Shown piece after piece: positions 1-7,773 of a DNA stretch of 16,906 nucleotides. Every line of letters begins with the position of its first letter. The first letter of the stretch is position 1. The notes under the pieces were generated by a model. That model had not been told where the DNA came from. It saw nothing but the letters and a program-made list of their open reading frames with translations, and did no database searches. A program made the position numbers and the translations under genes. Origin of the DNA: an uncultured Clostridia bacterium. Its GTDB lineage: Bacteria; Bacillota; Clostridia; Christensenellales; UBA1242. The stretch is from assembly GCA_937891595.1 (NCBI GenBank), contig CALATF010000018.1:1-16906 (forward strand), in the 5' to 3' direction.

Positions 1-405
1 GCTTATACTACTATAAACAGTATAACTTGTTGGATATTGTCCCATTGAATTATCGAAATGAATGTTAAATGATAATACATCAGTTCCTACAATAGTTATT
101 GTCAAATTGTTTTGTAAATCACTAGGACATGGAAACATTAAGCCTAAATAACTATCTGTATATTGATTATCACTCGTTTTCTTTAAACCATATTTGGCAC
201 TTCCATATTTTGCACCACTGCCTAATACATTTATAGTTGCACCTCTATATGTTTGATTTTGTGAAGTTTGATTCAAAAACCAACTTGTTACATCAGTTAC
301 ATAGGGAATAGCGGAAATGTTATTTGTTTCAACATTTGTTGTAACACTTTCGATAACTCCATTTCCGTTTTCATTGATTTTTAAAATTGCCTTTATAGAA
401 GCCAT
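1..405 (-). CDS. Tail or baseplate protein, N-terminal part (runs off the window)
   Basis: An open frame begins at ATG 405-403 and stays open for 135 codons to the window edge, so the C-terminus is missing. The protein starts MASIKAILKINENGNGVIES and continues as a beta-rich, Asn/Thr/Ser/Gly-rich polypeptide without membrane segments, as in phage tail or baseplate proteins. It lies 14 bp after the preceding tail gene, whose TAG stop overlaps the likely ribosome-binding site (AGGGG). Its position, second after the tape measure gene, is where distal tail, tail-associated or receptor-binding proteins sit in siphophages. I recognise no specific family. The call rests on position and composition, and a tail fibre or a long baseplate protein is equally possible. 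Confidence 0.55.
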   Translation of the reverse strand, partial: MASIKAILKINENGNGVIESVTTNVETNNISAIPYVTDVTSWFLNQTSQNQTYRGATINVLGSGAKYGSAKYGLKKTSDNQYTDSYLGLMFPCPSDLQNNLTITIVGTDVLSFNIHFDNSMGQYPTSYTVYSSIS

Positions 406-419
406 GATTTAATCAACCC

Positions 420-1073
420 CTATTCCCATATTGCATATAAAGTCAAATCTTTCCATAGTGTAATACTTTGTCCTAACCCGTATGTATAACCTGTTCCGTC
501 TGCTTTTGTATTCCACTCTGCTATATGATAACCTGACTTTGTAAAGCCACTTTCTTCATCATCTAACAAACTTACTTGATCCGCCATTGAATAATCATTC
601 ACGATAGCACTGCCACTACCACCGTTAGCGTTATAAGTAATTGTTTTATCGACATACTCAACATCTAAATTTGTGCCTACAAACTTTACTGTTAAATCTT
701 GCATACCGATAACTTTACTTCCATAAGCATAAATTTTCTTTCTTTCGTTTTTGGTTATAGCCATATCATGTGTAACCCAACCGCCTACATCTATGTCAAA
801 ATATTTAACTGTTACATGTCTTTCTTTTAATATTTCTTGTAATATAATAAATTCTTCTATCTTTAAATACTTAAATGTAATAGTACATTGTGGAACTTGT
901 CCTATTTCTACATCATCAATATTTTCAAGTGTGAATTTTTTGGATCGGTTTAAATTTCCACCCCATACAGTTTCATTCCAACCGATAGAATCTCTACTTG
1001 TTGTAAAGGGATAATTTACATAACCCGCACCCGTAATAAATACTTTTCCTAAATCTTGAACTGCTATACTCAT
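420..1073 (-). CDS. Tail protein with C-terminal InlB-type B-repeat
   Basis: A 217-residue protein encoded 15 bp after the tape measure gene, the position usual for a distal tail or upper baseplate component. Residues about 1-140 look like a compact beta-rich tail domain that I cannot assign to a named family. Residues about 144-217 match the InlB B-repeat / Listeria-Bacteroides repeat pattern (Flg_new type): YNANGG near 147-152, GYHIAEWNTKADGTGY at 181-196, and a closing LTLYAIWE. That module is common in surface proteins of Gram-positive bacteria and also occurs in phage tail proteins, where binding to the host surface or to glycans is plausible. The domain is seen in the sequence. Its role on the virion is inference. 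No signal peptide or membrane segment is present. Confidence 0.72.
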   Translation of the reverse strand: MSIAVQDLGKVFITGAGYVNYPFTTSRDSIGWNETVWGGNLNRSKKFTLENIDDVEIGQVPQCTITFKYLKIEEFIILQEILKERHVTVKYFDIDVGGWVTHDMAITKNERKKIYAYGSKVIGMQDLTVKFVGTNLDVEYVDKTITYNANGGSGSAIVNDYSMADQVSLLDDEESGFTKSGYHIAEWNTKADGTGYTYGLGQSITLWKDLTLYAIWE

Positions 1074-1088
1074 TAAATTACCCCCTTA

Positions 1089-3152
1089 CTACTTAATATT
1101 TAAACCTGGATTTGTACGGTTTAATTCTTGCTTAAAATTTTTACTTTGTGCGATATATTTTCCGTCAATATATACACCCTTTGTTTCACTAATTGCGTCT
1201 AATAAACCAGTATTGAATATTGCTTCTTGGAAAGCCATAGCAAGTTGATCCTGTGTAATAACTGCTGTACTACCGTTATTAGAATTATACAACATTTCTG
1301 GATTTCCGTATTCGTTCATCTGCCATATTTCTCCGACTACGCCACCATTTGCATAACTTGGCACACTACCTGCTAAATTGCTTCGCCATTCGATACCATT
1401 AAACTCGCCACCAAACGCCTTTATTGTTTCTCGAAGGGGAGTTAAAACAAAGTTAATTGCTTCGATTACACCATTTATGATAAAATCAAGAACTCCAGCA
1501 AAGAATTTTAAAACCGCTATACCAATACTAGCAACAAACCTTCCGAAGCTTTCTGCTAAACCTTCCCAATCTCCATGCAATAAAGCGTCTATCATATTGA
1601 ATATTTCGCCCACAGCTCTTAATATCCAACTTATAAATTCTATAACTGGTTGCAATAGTGTGGTTATACCTTTTAAGGCATCTACAATTTTTGTAGTTAA
1701 AAAGTTTTCAACTAACCAAACGACGCCCTCAACGATTCTACTTACTATACTACCAATAGTTGAAATTATAGGAGAGATAACTTTTAAAATAGGTGTTAAT
1801 ACACTTGTAATTAGTTCAACCAAAGTTGTTATAATAGGGCTTATCGCTTGTAAAATCATGAAAATTGGACTTATAGAATCAATAAACATATCTAATAATG
1901 CTGGTGATAAATCCGAAGTTATTGTGTCTATTAGTGGAGTTGCAATTACTAAAATTTCTTCAACCAAATCCAATATAGTACCAACAAAACCTACTATTTT
2001 TGTTAATGCACTTGTAATATTTTTTAATACTTTTTCAAAATTTATATTGGTAAATACATCTTTTATAGTTTTAGTAAATTCTTTACTTTGAGAAAATATT
2101 TCTTTTATATTAGATATATTATCTCCTATAAACCCTTTTAATAATTTACCTATCTCACTTATTATTTCTTTTACATCTCCAAAAGATTCTTTAACATCAT
2201 TTACTATGCTAAATAAATCTTCATACGAACTCAATTCTGTATCATCTAGTTCAACAGTTTCGTACATATCGGATTTGCCAGTATCATTTAAAGTTTCAAA
2301 TGTATCAAAACTAAATTTACTAGCACTTTTTGAAGCATTTGCATAATCTTCCATGTATTTAGCATTTGTTCTCGTATAAGAAGTCATGCCCTTCATGGAA
2401 GCGGAAATCATACTTACTGTATTTCCTACTTCTTGAACTGCGGTAGAAATCTCATTGATAATAGGCGCTACCGTTGTAATTAAAGGCTCTGCAATTAAAA
2501 TCAAACTATTAAAAATTTGAGTTTTTGCAGTTGCCATGCTTGACATTGTTTCATTAAAACTAGAATCAAATTGGGCTAAATTCTTCGTGCCTTCTTGTAT
2601 TCCCCTAATGAAGCCTTGCATAGCACCACGAATCAATTTTACTAAACCGATAGTTTTGATTCTTTTTAATTGCTTTTCAATTTCACTTAACTGCTTTTTA
2701 GGCTTCTTTAAATCAGCCTTTTTACTTTCGTTATTTGCGTCTTTAACTTTACCTTTAAGCTTACTAATTCTAGTATCTATTTCTTGAACTTTTCCACCGA
2801 CATTTTCAGCACTGCCTTCCATTTTGTAAAATTCATTATTTACGCTTTCCGCTTCTGTAATTAAATTATCAAAATCTTCCGAAAAGTCTAATGAAGAAGC
2901 ACCACCAAATTGTGAAATAGCTTGTTCTAAATCTGTTAAATCACTTTTTACAGGAGTAATTTCTACTCCTTCAATTCCTTTTAAATTTTGAGGTATGTTA
3001 ATTTCTTGTAATTTGTTTAATTCTAACTTTTTTAGGTTTCTTTGCAGTTTGGCTATACTGTTAGCTAAAGATTCTAAATTCTTAACATCTTTATCATTTA
3101 AACCATTTATAGTTATATCTAATGACAAACTATCAATTTCTGTGTTAGCCAT
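1089..3152 (-). CDS. Tail tape measure protein
   Basis: A 687-residue protein with tape measure layout. The first 165 residues are charged and helical (coiled-coil-like near 20-50 and 120-165). About 170-250 is a hydrophobic helical stretch. A long region at about 380-580 is rich in Ile, Leu and Val with SP/TP breaks at 416-417, 428-429, 438-439, 453-454 and 460-461. The C-terminus carries the typical ANGGVVGEIWQMNEYGNPEM segment (601-620) followed by a TAVITQDQ motif. Tape measure proteins span the tail lumen, set tail length and often help DNA entry. It starts 2 bp after the stop of the frameshifted chaperone product, with AAAGGAGGT overlapping that gene's last codons. At about 0.15 nm per residue the tail would be near 100 nm. 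No lysozyme or peptidase domain is visible. Confidence 0.95.
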   Translation of the reverse strand: MANTEIDSLSLDITINGLNDKDVKNLESLANSIAKLQRNLKKLELNKLQEINIPQNLKGIEGVEITPVKSDLTDLEQAISQFGGASSLDFSEDFDNLITEAESVNNEFYKMEGSAENVGGKVQEIDTRISKLKGKVKDANNESKKADLKKPKKQLSEIEKQLKRIKTIGLVKLIRGAMQGFIRGIQEGTKNLAQFDSSFNETMSSMATAKTQIFNSLILIAEPLITTVAPIINEISTAVQEVGNTVSMISASMKGMTSYTRTNAKYMEDYANASKSASKFSFDTFETLNDTGKSDMYETVELDDTELSSYEDLFSIVNDVKESFGDVKEIISEIGKLLKGFIGDNISNIKEIFSQSKEFTKTIKDVFTNINFEKVLKNITSALTKIVGFVGTILDLVEEILVIATPLIDTITSDLSPALLDMFIDSISPIFMILQAISPIITTLVELITSVLTPILKVISPIISTIGSIVSRIVEGVVWLVENFLTTKIVDALKGITTLLQPVIEFISWILRAVGEIFNMIDALLHGDWEGLAESFGRFVASIGIAVLKFFAGVLDFIINGVIEAINFVLTPLRETIKAFGGEFNGIEWRSNLAGSVPSYANGGVVGEIWQMNEYGNPEMLYNSNNGSTAVITQDQLAMAFQEAIFNTGLLDAISETKGVYIDGKYIAQSKNFKQELNRTNPGLNIK

Positions 3153-3154
3153 TC

Positions 3155-3876
3155 TTATACCTCCTTTTTCTTTTTAAATCTTTTATTATTTTGTCTTTGC
3201 CAATAATTCATTTTGGCTATCATGAGTTGTCTTTGAGTTTCGATTTCTTTTTCACTCATAATTTCTTCATTACTTTCTTGTTTAGGCATGTCTGGATAAT
3301 CTGGCATATTATTTAAAGTTCTTTTGTCTGCAAGTGTGCATACCATAACAGAACTTTGAATAGCCATTTTAACATATTTTCCAACCGCCCACGCAAGTTG
3401 TAATTGCTCGTTTACGCGATTACTATGCGCCCTAAAATCTAACTCGATTTCTCTAGGTGTTAAGTGCCAAAATGTATCTCTAGTCCCTCCGATAGATAAA
3501 TATGGCAGTAACCAAACTTCTTCTATCCAAGCTCTTATACTGCCATACTCCTTCGTCTTATTTTGCTTTTTTTCAGCGACGGAAACATGGACTAATTTTG
3601 TTTCATCGCTTTTTTGAAAAAATCGCTTGTTTTTAGTGCTTCTAAAATTGAAACTAAATCAGAAATTTTGCCACCGTTTTCTACATGTTGATTTACAATT
3701 TCAGTTGCTTGTTCTTTATTTGTATCAGTGATCCACGCAACAAGCCCAATAATTAAAGTAATAGGCTTATTCATTTTTTGAAAATCTAACATGCTTACGC
3801 CACATTCTTCTAACTTTGCTAACGCACCAAAATCAAACTTTTTTTCCTTATATTCTACTCCGTTAATAATATACAT
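3155..3876 (-). CDS. Frameshifted long form of tail assembly chaperone (gpGT-type)
   Basis: Produced by a -1 ribosomal frameshift: codons 1-87 are read from 3876 to 3616, then the base at 3616 is read again and translation continues to the stop at 3155-3157, giving 240 residues. The extension (88-240) has no stop and holds the hallmark of such C-terminal parts, with EEVWLLPYLS at 119-128 and FWHLTPREIELDF at 136-148. It then runs through a Lys/Arg/Gln-rich tail ending KKKKEV. In siphophages the short and long chaperones bind the tape measure protein and recruit tail tube subunits. The last 70 codons can be mistaken for a separate gene starting at 3367. The continuous -1 frame from the slip site shows they belong here. 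Coordinates span both frames. Confidence 0.85.
3575..3622 (-). promoter_or_regulatory. Programmed -1 ribosomal frameshift signal
   Basis: On the minus strand the heptamer T TTT TTC (3622-3616) lies in the chaperone reading frame in the X XXY YYZ phase. After a 5-nt spacer (AAAAA) comes a two-part stem: AGCGA (3610-3606) pairs with TCGCT (3579-3575), and GAAACA (3604-3599) pairs with TGTTTC (3587-3582). They are separated by a small 1x2 internal loop and closed by an 11-nt loop that contains the zero-frame TAG. Slip site, spacing and stem are all standard for -1 frameshifting, and the -1 frame leads into a long tail-chaperone extension. Confidence 0.85.
3592..3876 (-). CDS. Tail assembly chaperone, short form (gpG-type)
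   Basis: A 94-residue protein starting MYIINGVEYKEKKFDFGAL and ending at TAG 3594-3592. Size, helical content and position between the major tail protein and the tape measure gene fit the tail assembly chaperones of siphophages, which coat the tape measure protein during tube assembly and are absent from the mature virion. Ribosomes that do not slip at 3616-3622 make this form, which should be the more abundant product. The start has a good AAAGGAG site. The stop codon lies inside the loop of the hairpin that follows the slippery heptamer. Confidence 0.83.
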   Translation of the reverse strand: MYIINGVEYKEKKFDFGALAKLEECGVSMLDFQKMNKPITLIIGLVAWITDTNKEQATEIVNQHVENGGKISDLVSILEALKTSDFFKKAMKQN

Positions 3877-3925
3877 CTTTATTTTTCTCCTTTGTTTATA
3901 AATTACTATTTATTATATCCAGTTA

Positions 3926-4435
3926 TTATAATGGATAATCTGTTGCGGAAATATATCCTGCAAACGCGGTAGCATTTAATACCGCAGTTTCAATATCTTT
4001 TACAACAGTGAAATTGTAATTGATAGAAACTTTATCATTTACAGTTGTAGAAGGAACTCCACATTCTACTGGTTTAATAGGGATAAACCATTTTTGGTCT
4101 GTACCTTCAATAGAAATTAAAATCCATGCAATCTTACCTGTTGTATCTGCACCTAAATCATCTACAATGTCGTTCCACATTTGGAAACCATAGTCAGTAT
4201 AGTTAGCGCCAAAAGAAACATTACCACCAGTATCTTTTAAACCAGGTAAATATGATTTGTAATCAGTGTTATCGAAAGAAGTTGTTTCGATAGTATCTGG
4301 CTCAAAATCTAAATCTGGTAATTCAGTAACACCTGGAATTGTGTAATAGTTGCTTGTTGGTCTTGTACCTGCAGTTGTTTCAATAGCGATAGCCACCTTT
4401 AAACCGATACTTGTTAATGCGTTTTTACTTGCCAT
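3926..4435 (-). CDS. Major tail tube protein
   Basis: A 169-residue protein that should polymerise into the tail tube around the tape measure protein. It shows the common pattern of Firmicutes siphophage tube proteins: an N-terminal strand (IGLKVAIAIETTAGTRPTSN, 11-30), then IPGVTELPDLDFEPDTIETT leading to a phage tube-type fold with the KDTGGNVSF motif near 87-95. A C-terminal beta-strand region closes the protein. There is no extra Ig-like domain. It lies 14 bp after the tail terminator gene and before the chaperone gene, the canonical order. A weak 6-bp stem (TATCCA/TGGATA, 3916-3937) straddles its stop codon and lacks a U-run, so I do not call it a terminator. Confidence 0.88.
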   Translation of the reverse strand: MASKNALTSIGLKVAIAIETTAGTRPTSNYYTIPGVTELPDLDFEPDTIETTSFDNTDYKSYLPGLKDTGGNVSFGANYTDYGFQMWNDIVDDLGADTTGKIAWILISIEGTDQKWFIPIKPVECGVPSTTVNDKVSINYNFTVVKDIETAVLNATAFAGYISATDYPL

Positions 4436-4449
4436 TTTATTTTTCTCCT

Positions 4450-4923
4450 TTATTCATTATATATTTTTTCATAATTATTTAATACTTTTATTTCATATCT
4501 AATAATAGAAACATATATTATACCGTCCCTTAAATCTTGTGGAGGTACAACGCTTCTTCTTGTTAGTGAAATGATGTTTTTATTGTTTTGCGAAACATTG
4601 TTTTTATTCATGATAGTTTTAAGTCTATCAGTTAATATCATAGTAGATTCTACTGCGTCATTTTTGGATTCATTATTTCCAAATACCATAGCTTTATTAT
4701 AACAATATAGAGTAAGTAATTTAATAGATATATTTTCATTATCATAAGAATTTGAAATTATATCTTCGCCTTCATCACTTAAATAAACGTCTATCTCTGG
4801 GGTTGCAAGTTCATTTTCCGCTTTATATGCCTTTTCAACTTTGATTTTGGAGAAATCAACATCATTTGAAAAACTTTCTTTAATATATGCAATTATGTCA
4901 TTCATTAAATCTAAATCATTCAT
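4450..4923 (-). CDS. Putative tail terminator protein
   Basis: A 157-residue alpha/beta protein. An N-terminal helix (MNDIIAYIKESF, 7-18) is followed by strands, and IDVYLSD near residues 44-50 is part of the pattern seen in tail terminator (tail completion) proteins, which cap the tail tube and join it to the neck. The assignment depends mainly on position: it lies between the gp10-like protein and the major tail protein, where SPP1 gp17/lambda gpU-type proteins are encoded. Its ATG shares one base with the previous stop (TAATG), indicating translational coupling. Sequence conservation in this family is low, so a related neck protein remains possible. Confidence 0.68.
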   Translation of the reverse strand: MNDLDLMNDIIAYIKESFSNDVDFSKIKVEKAYKAENELATPEIDVYLSDEGEDIISNSYDNENISIKLLTLYCYNKAMVFGNNESKNDAVESTMILTDRLKTIMNKNNVSQNNKNIISLTRRSVVPPQDLRDGIIYVSIIRYEIKVLNNYEKIYNE

Positions 4924-5462
4924 TATTTATTCTCCTTTATTTCTTTCTTAATATTTTGAACTGCATTATAGAATCTGTTACTTGCTTTTTGCCCTTTGTG
5001 AAAAGTTTTGCCTTGATTTCTCCAATGTGCGCCTTTTGGATTTTTTGTAAACCAACCAAATACGCCATTTACTTCCGCTTTTGGATTTAATAATGGATCG
5101 CCTTGCCACCTATAATAATAAGTCCACCCCACCGTTACTTGTGGAAAACCAACACTTTCAAATTGAATAGGTTGTTTTGGTAAATTTCCTTTGTACGATC
5201 CTCTAGCATATAAACCAGTCCCAAACTCGTCAAAAGCAATATCTTTACCTTTAGCATAAATAGTACATTTAGCACCATTTATTTCTGGCGGTTGCACTTT
5301 AAAGACTGTTGAACTGTATGCAATACTTAATTCCTTATACGCAATAGCACTTATTTTCTCGATTTTTTCGTTTTTCTTGTCATCTTGATTAGTTTTAAGG
5401 GTTTTCTTTAAAAACTTATTAAAACGCTTAATTCCGCTTAAATCAATGTTGTTTACTGCCAT
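4923..5462 (-). CDS. HK97 gp10-like neck/tail component
   Basis: A 179-residue basic protein. The central motif AKGKDIAFDEFGTG (70-83) is the signature of the HK97 gp10-like family, in which a small beta domain carries a conserved EFGTG turn. It is followed by an aromatic-rich segment (TVGWTYYYRWQ) and a Lys-rich helical tail. Family members act at the head-tail interface or in early tail assembly. It is linked to both neighbours by TAATG overlaps: it starts on the stop of the head-closure gene, and its own stop overlaps the tail terminator start. Two helices precede the domain at about 10-50. The family call is fairly firm and the exact neck role is inferred. Confidence 0.8.
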   Translation of the reverse strand: MAVNNIDLSGIKRFNKFLKKTLKTNQDDKKNEKIEKISAIAYKELSIAYSSTVFKVQPPEINGAKCTIYAKGKDIAFDEFGTGLYARGSYKGNLPKQPIQFESVGFPQVTVGWTYYYRWQGDPLLNPKAEVNGVFGWFTKNPKGAHWRNQGKTFHKGQKASNRFYNAVQNIKKEIKENK

Positions 5463-5809
5463 TATTCAACGGTCTTTCTTATAACTAATCTAATAAACAA
5501 GTTTTGAAACGAAATACTCTTGATTACTGCGTTTGCACTTTCTCCGTTTTCTTCATTATCTTTAGGCGTTGCATAATCTACATATAATTTATCTTCTTCA
5601 TGGAAATAATTACTTCCCCATTCTCTAATGGGCGCTAATGCGATATAAGTTTTATCTATATCTTTTCCATAAGTCAATATATCCATTAAACCTTTAGAAG
5701 TCATTAAACTAAAATGATTTCTTCTTAAAACTATTCTTTCTGGGGCTTCATATTCTTCGACTTTGCCTTTGACTTTTTTACAAAGATAAATTGAATCTCC
5801 GAACTTCAT
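5462..5809 (-). CDS. Head-closure (stopper-like) protein
   Basis: A 115-residue beta-rich protein. The C-terminal part (DKLYVDYATP, then ESANAVIKSISFQNLFIRLVIRKT) matches the pattern of SPP1 gp16 / head-closure proteins of Gram-positive siphophages, which form the ring that seals the portal channel and receives the tail. The N-terminus (MKFGDSIYLCKKVKGKVEEY) begins directly with the first strand. It sits after the connector and before the gp10-like gene, the normal neck order, and is joined to both by TAATG overlaps. The order and the C-terminal pattern support the call. Residue-level identification of the plug loop is not possible by eye. Confidence 0.75.
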   Translation of the reverse strand: MKFGDSIYLCKKVKGKVEEYEAPERIVLRRNHFSLMTSKGLMDILTYGKDIDKTYIALAPIREWGSNYFHEEDKLYVDYATPKDNEENGESANAVIKSISFQNLFIRLVIRKTVE

Positions 5810-6135
5810 TATACCACCCCTGCCACGCTTGTAATTTCATCTATCAATGATTGTGATAAACCAGTTTTATCAAATGTCATACTAACTCCATTTTCGGAAT
5901 AACCGATTACATTTGAGATTCCTTCTTTATCTATAATCTCTTGAATACATCTTAAAAACCATGTTGGGTGTTTCAATAAGTCTTTCTCACTAACGGAATA
6001 TACTTTTGAAAAGGGGTATCTTAAATTTATATAAATATCACATGCTATATCATATAATAGTCCTATTTCATCACTATTCATATAATCATATTTATTATGA
6101 AAGTATGTAATACAGTTATCTTTATCATAATACAT
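5809..6135 (-). CDS. Head-tail connector (adaptor) protein
   Basis: A 108-residue helical protein that starts the neck gene group. The features LYDIACDIYINLRYPF (27-42), an aromatic WFLRCIQEIIDKEG segment, and IGYSENGVSMTFD near 77-89 are the pattern of gp6/gp15-type adaptors, which bind beneath the portal ring. The YSENG turn is especially characteristic. It has an AAAAAAGGAGTG ribosome-binding site located immediately after the hairpin that follows the capsid gene. Its stop overlaps the next start as TAATG. The hairpin upstream suggests that its transcript level is lower than that of the capsid gene. Confidence 0.82.
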   Translation of the reverse strand: MYYDKDNCITYFHNKYDYMNSDEIGLLYDIACDIYINLRYPFSKVYSVSEKDLLKHPTWFLRCIQEIIDKEGISNVIGYSENGVSMTFDKTGLSQSLIDEITSVAGVV

Positions 6136-6154
6136 TTAATATCACTCCTTTTTT

Positions 6155-6206
6155 AAGAAAAAGGAACACCCTTTAAGGAATTAAATCCTTTATTCAAGTG
6201 TTCCTT
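6155..6206 (-). terminator. Hairpin after the capsid gene, likely intrinsic terminator
   Basis: On the minus strand AAGGAACAC (6206-6198) pairs perfectly with GTGTTCCTT (6169-6161), and a second stem AAGGA/TCCTT is nested inside the loop (6189-6174). The 3' side runs into a U-rich tract, TTTTTCTT. It lies 20 bp after the capsid stop and just before the ribosome-binding site of the connector gene. Partial termination here would give more capsid message than neck message. It could also protect the 3' end of the capsid mRNA. Confidence 0.7.
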
Positions 6207-6225
6207 AAACTTTAATTCTATTTAA

Positions 6226-7239
6226 TTAGTCGCCTAATTCTGCGTCTGTATGAGAAGCAATAAATAGGTTATCAATGTCAAGTGGTAATGGTAAGTAAAC
6301 CATACTACCCATAGTCCATGTTGCAGTTGGATCATTTGTAGTCCATGCGTTTAAGTAAACAAATTGTCTTTCATCTACTTCGCCCATAGCCTTAACTTCT
6401 GCCATTTCTGCAGGTGTAGGCGCTAATAAACCAACACCGAATTGTTCTCCACCAAAGAAAGCAATTTTATCTTCTGGGAAGAATCTATGAGTTGCAACAT
6501 CTCCACCTTCAACCTTATATAACTTATCATTTGCAACAAAATCAATTCCATAAGATTCAAGAATGAAGTTTAATACATTCTTCTTTGTTGCCATTAGGTT
6601 AATAGAGTTTAATGCTAATACGATTTCCTCATTCTTAACCATATAGTTAATCATCTTTGAAGATGTAACTGCTCTACGAATCTCTTTTCCTTCTGCATTT
6701 GCAGTGTCAATAACATTCTGTAAATCTCCTAAAATGGAGTGAGTTGGATCGTCCCAATCTGTGAATGATAAATTGTGGTTAGAATCATAACCGTAATCAA
6801 TTTGTCCACTAAAACCATTTTCATTGATTGTTAAAGCACCAGTAGAAAGAACTTGCATATTTGCTAATTCTGCTCTTGCTAATACTCTTTGAGTTTCGAT
6901 AACCATATCATCATATAGATAATCAATGATTTCGTCATCAGATAAACCCTTTAAATAAAGGTCTAACTCGCCTACTTGAATCTTCTCTTTAATTAAAAGT
7001 TTCTCATAATCTTTCTCTTGGAAAGTTTCTCTGCTTCCGATAGGCGCTTCTGCGTCAAAAGCGCTAAATTTAGCGATTGCAGGTAAAGTACCATTCTTTA
7101 GTAATTGCTTAACTTTAACAGCTAAATTTTTAGTCTTTGTCTTTGGATATAAGACATCTCCTAAAAAGTCAGTATCATAATTATAGTTTCTTGAAAACTC
7201 ATCTAGGTTTTCTCTAGCTAAATACTTTAAAATATCCAT
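6226..7239 (-). CDS. Major capsid protein (lambda gpE family)
   Basis: A 337-residue protein with the typical features of the phage capsid E family, which forms HK97-fold shells. FLGDVLYPKTKTKNLAVKV (25-43) is followed by LPAIAKFSAFDAEAPIGSRE (52-71), with the near-invariant FDxEAPIGSR, and then a KLLIKEKI stretch. An ARAELANMQVLSTG helix precedes the main body. The C-terminal part contains the EDKIAFFGGEQFGVGLLAPT turn and ends in an acidic tail. There is no N-terminal scaffolding extension and no neighbouring protease gene, consistent with a separate scaffold protein. The ribosome-binding site is AAAAGGAG. The flanking 87-bp AT-rich gap upstream and the hairpin downstream suggest that this gene is expressed at its own level. 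Confidence 0.95.
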   Translation of the reverse strand: MDILKYLARENLDEFSRNYNYDTDFLGDVLYPKTKTKNLAVKVKQLLKNGTLPAIAKFSAFDAEAPIGSRETFQEKDYEKLLIKEKIQVGELDLYLKGLSDDEIIDYLYDDMVIETQRVLARAELANMQVLSTGALTINENGFSGQIDYGYDSNHNLSFTDWDDPTHSILGDLQNVIDTANAEGKEIRRAVTSSKMINYMVKNEEIVLALNSINLMATKKNVLNFILESYGIDFVANDKLYKVEGGDVATHRFFPEDKIAFFGGEQFGVGLLAPTPAEMAEVKAMGEVDERQFVYLNAWTTNDPTATWTMGSMVYLPLPLDIDNLFIASHTDAELGD

Positions 7240-7326
7240 AAATTATTTCTCCTTTTATATTATATTTTTATTTTATTTTTTAAATATTATTATCTAGTGT
7301 TGAATAGGGTAACAAATAGTTATAAA

Positions 7327-7749
7327 CTATTCGCCCTCTTGTTCTCCACCACCGCCACCGATTTCGCCTTCGATAGCCTCTACTTCATAAGGTTCTGGGT
7401 CGCCATATACATCATCTGGATATTGTGCTTCCTTATATGGCTCTAAATATAAACCCTGTGCGATTAAATCTTCTACTTGTGGTTGTTCTGCACCAATAAT
7501 AACATTTCCTAAAATGTGTCCTGCTGTAACACCACCTACGGAAACGGTTCCTTCTGCTTTGTCAGTAACATCAGTATCATTAAATAATACTGCGTATTTT
7601 GGTGTAGCACCAACTAATTCAGTATAAATAGGAACTAAAGTGCCTGCCTTTAGAATCTTTTTTGAATCTTCTTCGACAGCATACTCAACGGACACAGTAA
7701 CAGTTTCTTTTCTTAAACCAACTGCACTTGCTAAAAAATTCTTAATCAT
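7327..7749 (-). CDS. Putative head decoration protein
   Basis: A 140-residue acidic protein between scaffold and capsid genes. Residues 16-85 contain strands and the turn LKAGTLVPIYTELVGATPKY (33-52), then AVLFNDTDVT and GGVTAGHILG. This resembles the beta-tulip pattern of small decoration proteins found beside capsid genes in Firmicutes phages. The C-terminus is Pro/Tyr/Glu-rich and ends in GEIGGGGGEQEGE, a flexible acidic tail. No membrane segment or signal is present. Decoration proteins stabilise the expanded shell. The position is typical, but the family match is by eye only and an internal or head-fibre protein is possible. Confidence 0.5.
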   Translation of the reverse strand: MIKNFLASAVGLRKETVTVSVEYAVEEDSKKILKAGTLVPIYTELVGATPKYAVLFNDTDVTDKAEGTVSVGGVTAGHILGNVIIGAEQPQVEDLIAQGLYLEPYKEAQYPDDVYGDPEPYEVEAIEGEIGGGGGEQEGE

Positions 7750-7773
7750 ATTTTTTATATCTCCTTTTCTTTA

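Noticed and set aside
1378..2091. Long plus-strand open frame of 237 codons
   Set aside because: It lies fully opposite the tape measure gene; its Ile/Ser/Thr-rich product is what the reverse complement of AT-rich helical coding sequence gives.
3155..3367. A separate 70-residue gene starting at 3367
   Set aside because: The frame is open upstream all the way to the -1 slip site at 3616 and holds the tail-chaperone extension motif; the ATG at 3367 lies inside it with no clear ribosome-binding site.
3916..3937. Six-bp stem across the major tail protein stop codon
   Set aside because: The stem is short and AT-rich and no U-run follows on the minus strand.
7240..7326. Possible promoter before the capsid gene (TTGTTA with GATAAT)
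   Set aside because: Spacing is 15 bp for the better -10 and the -35 matches only four positions; in such AT-rich sequence this is expected by chance.
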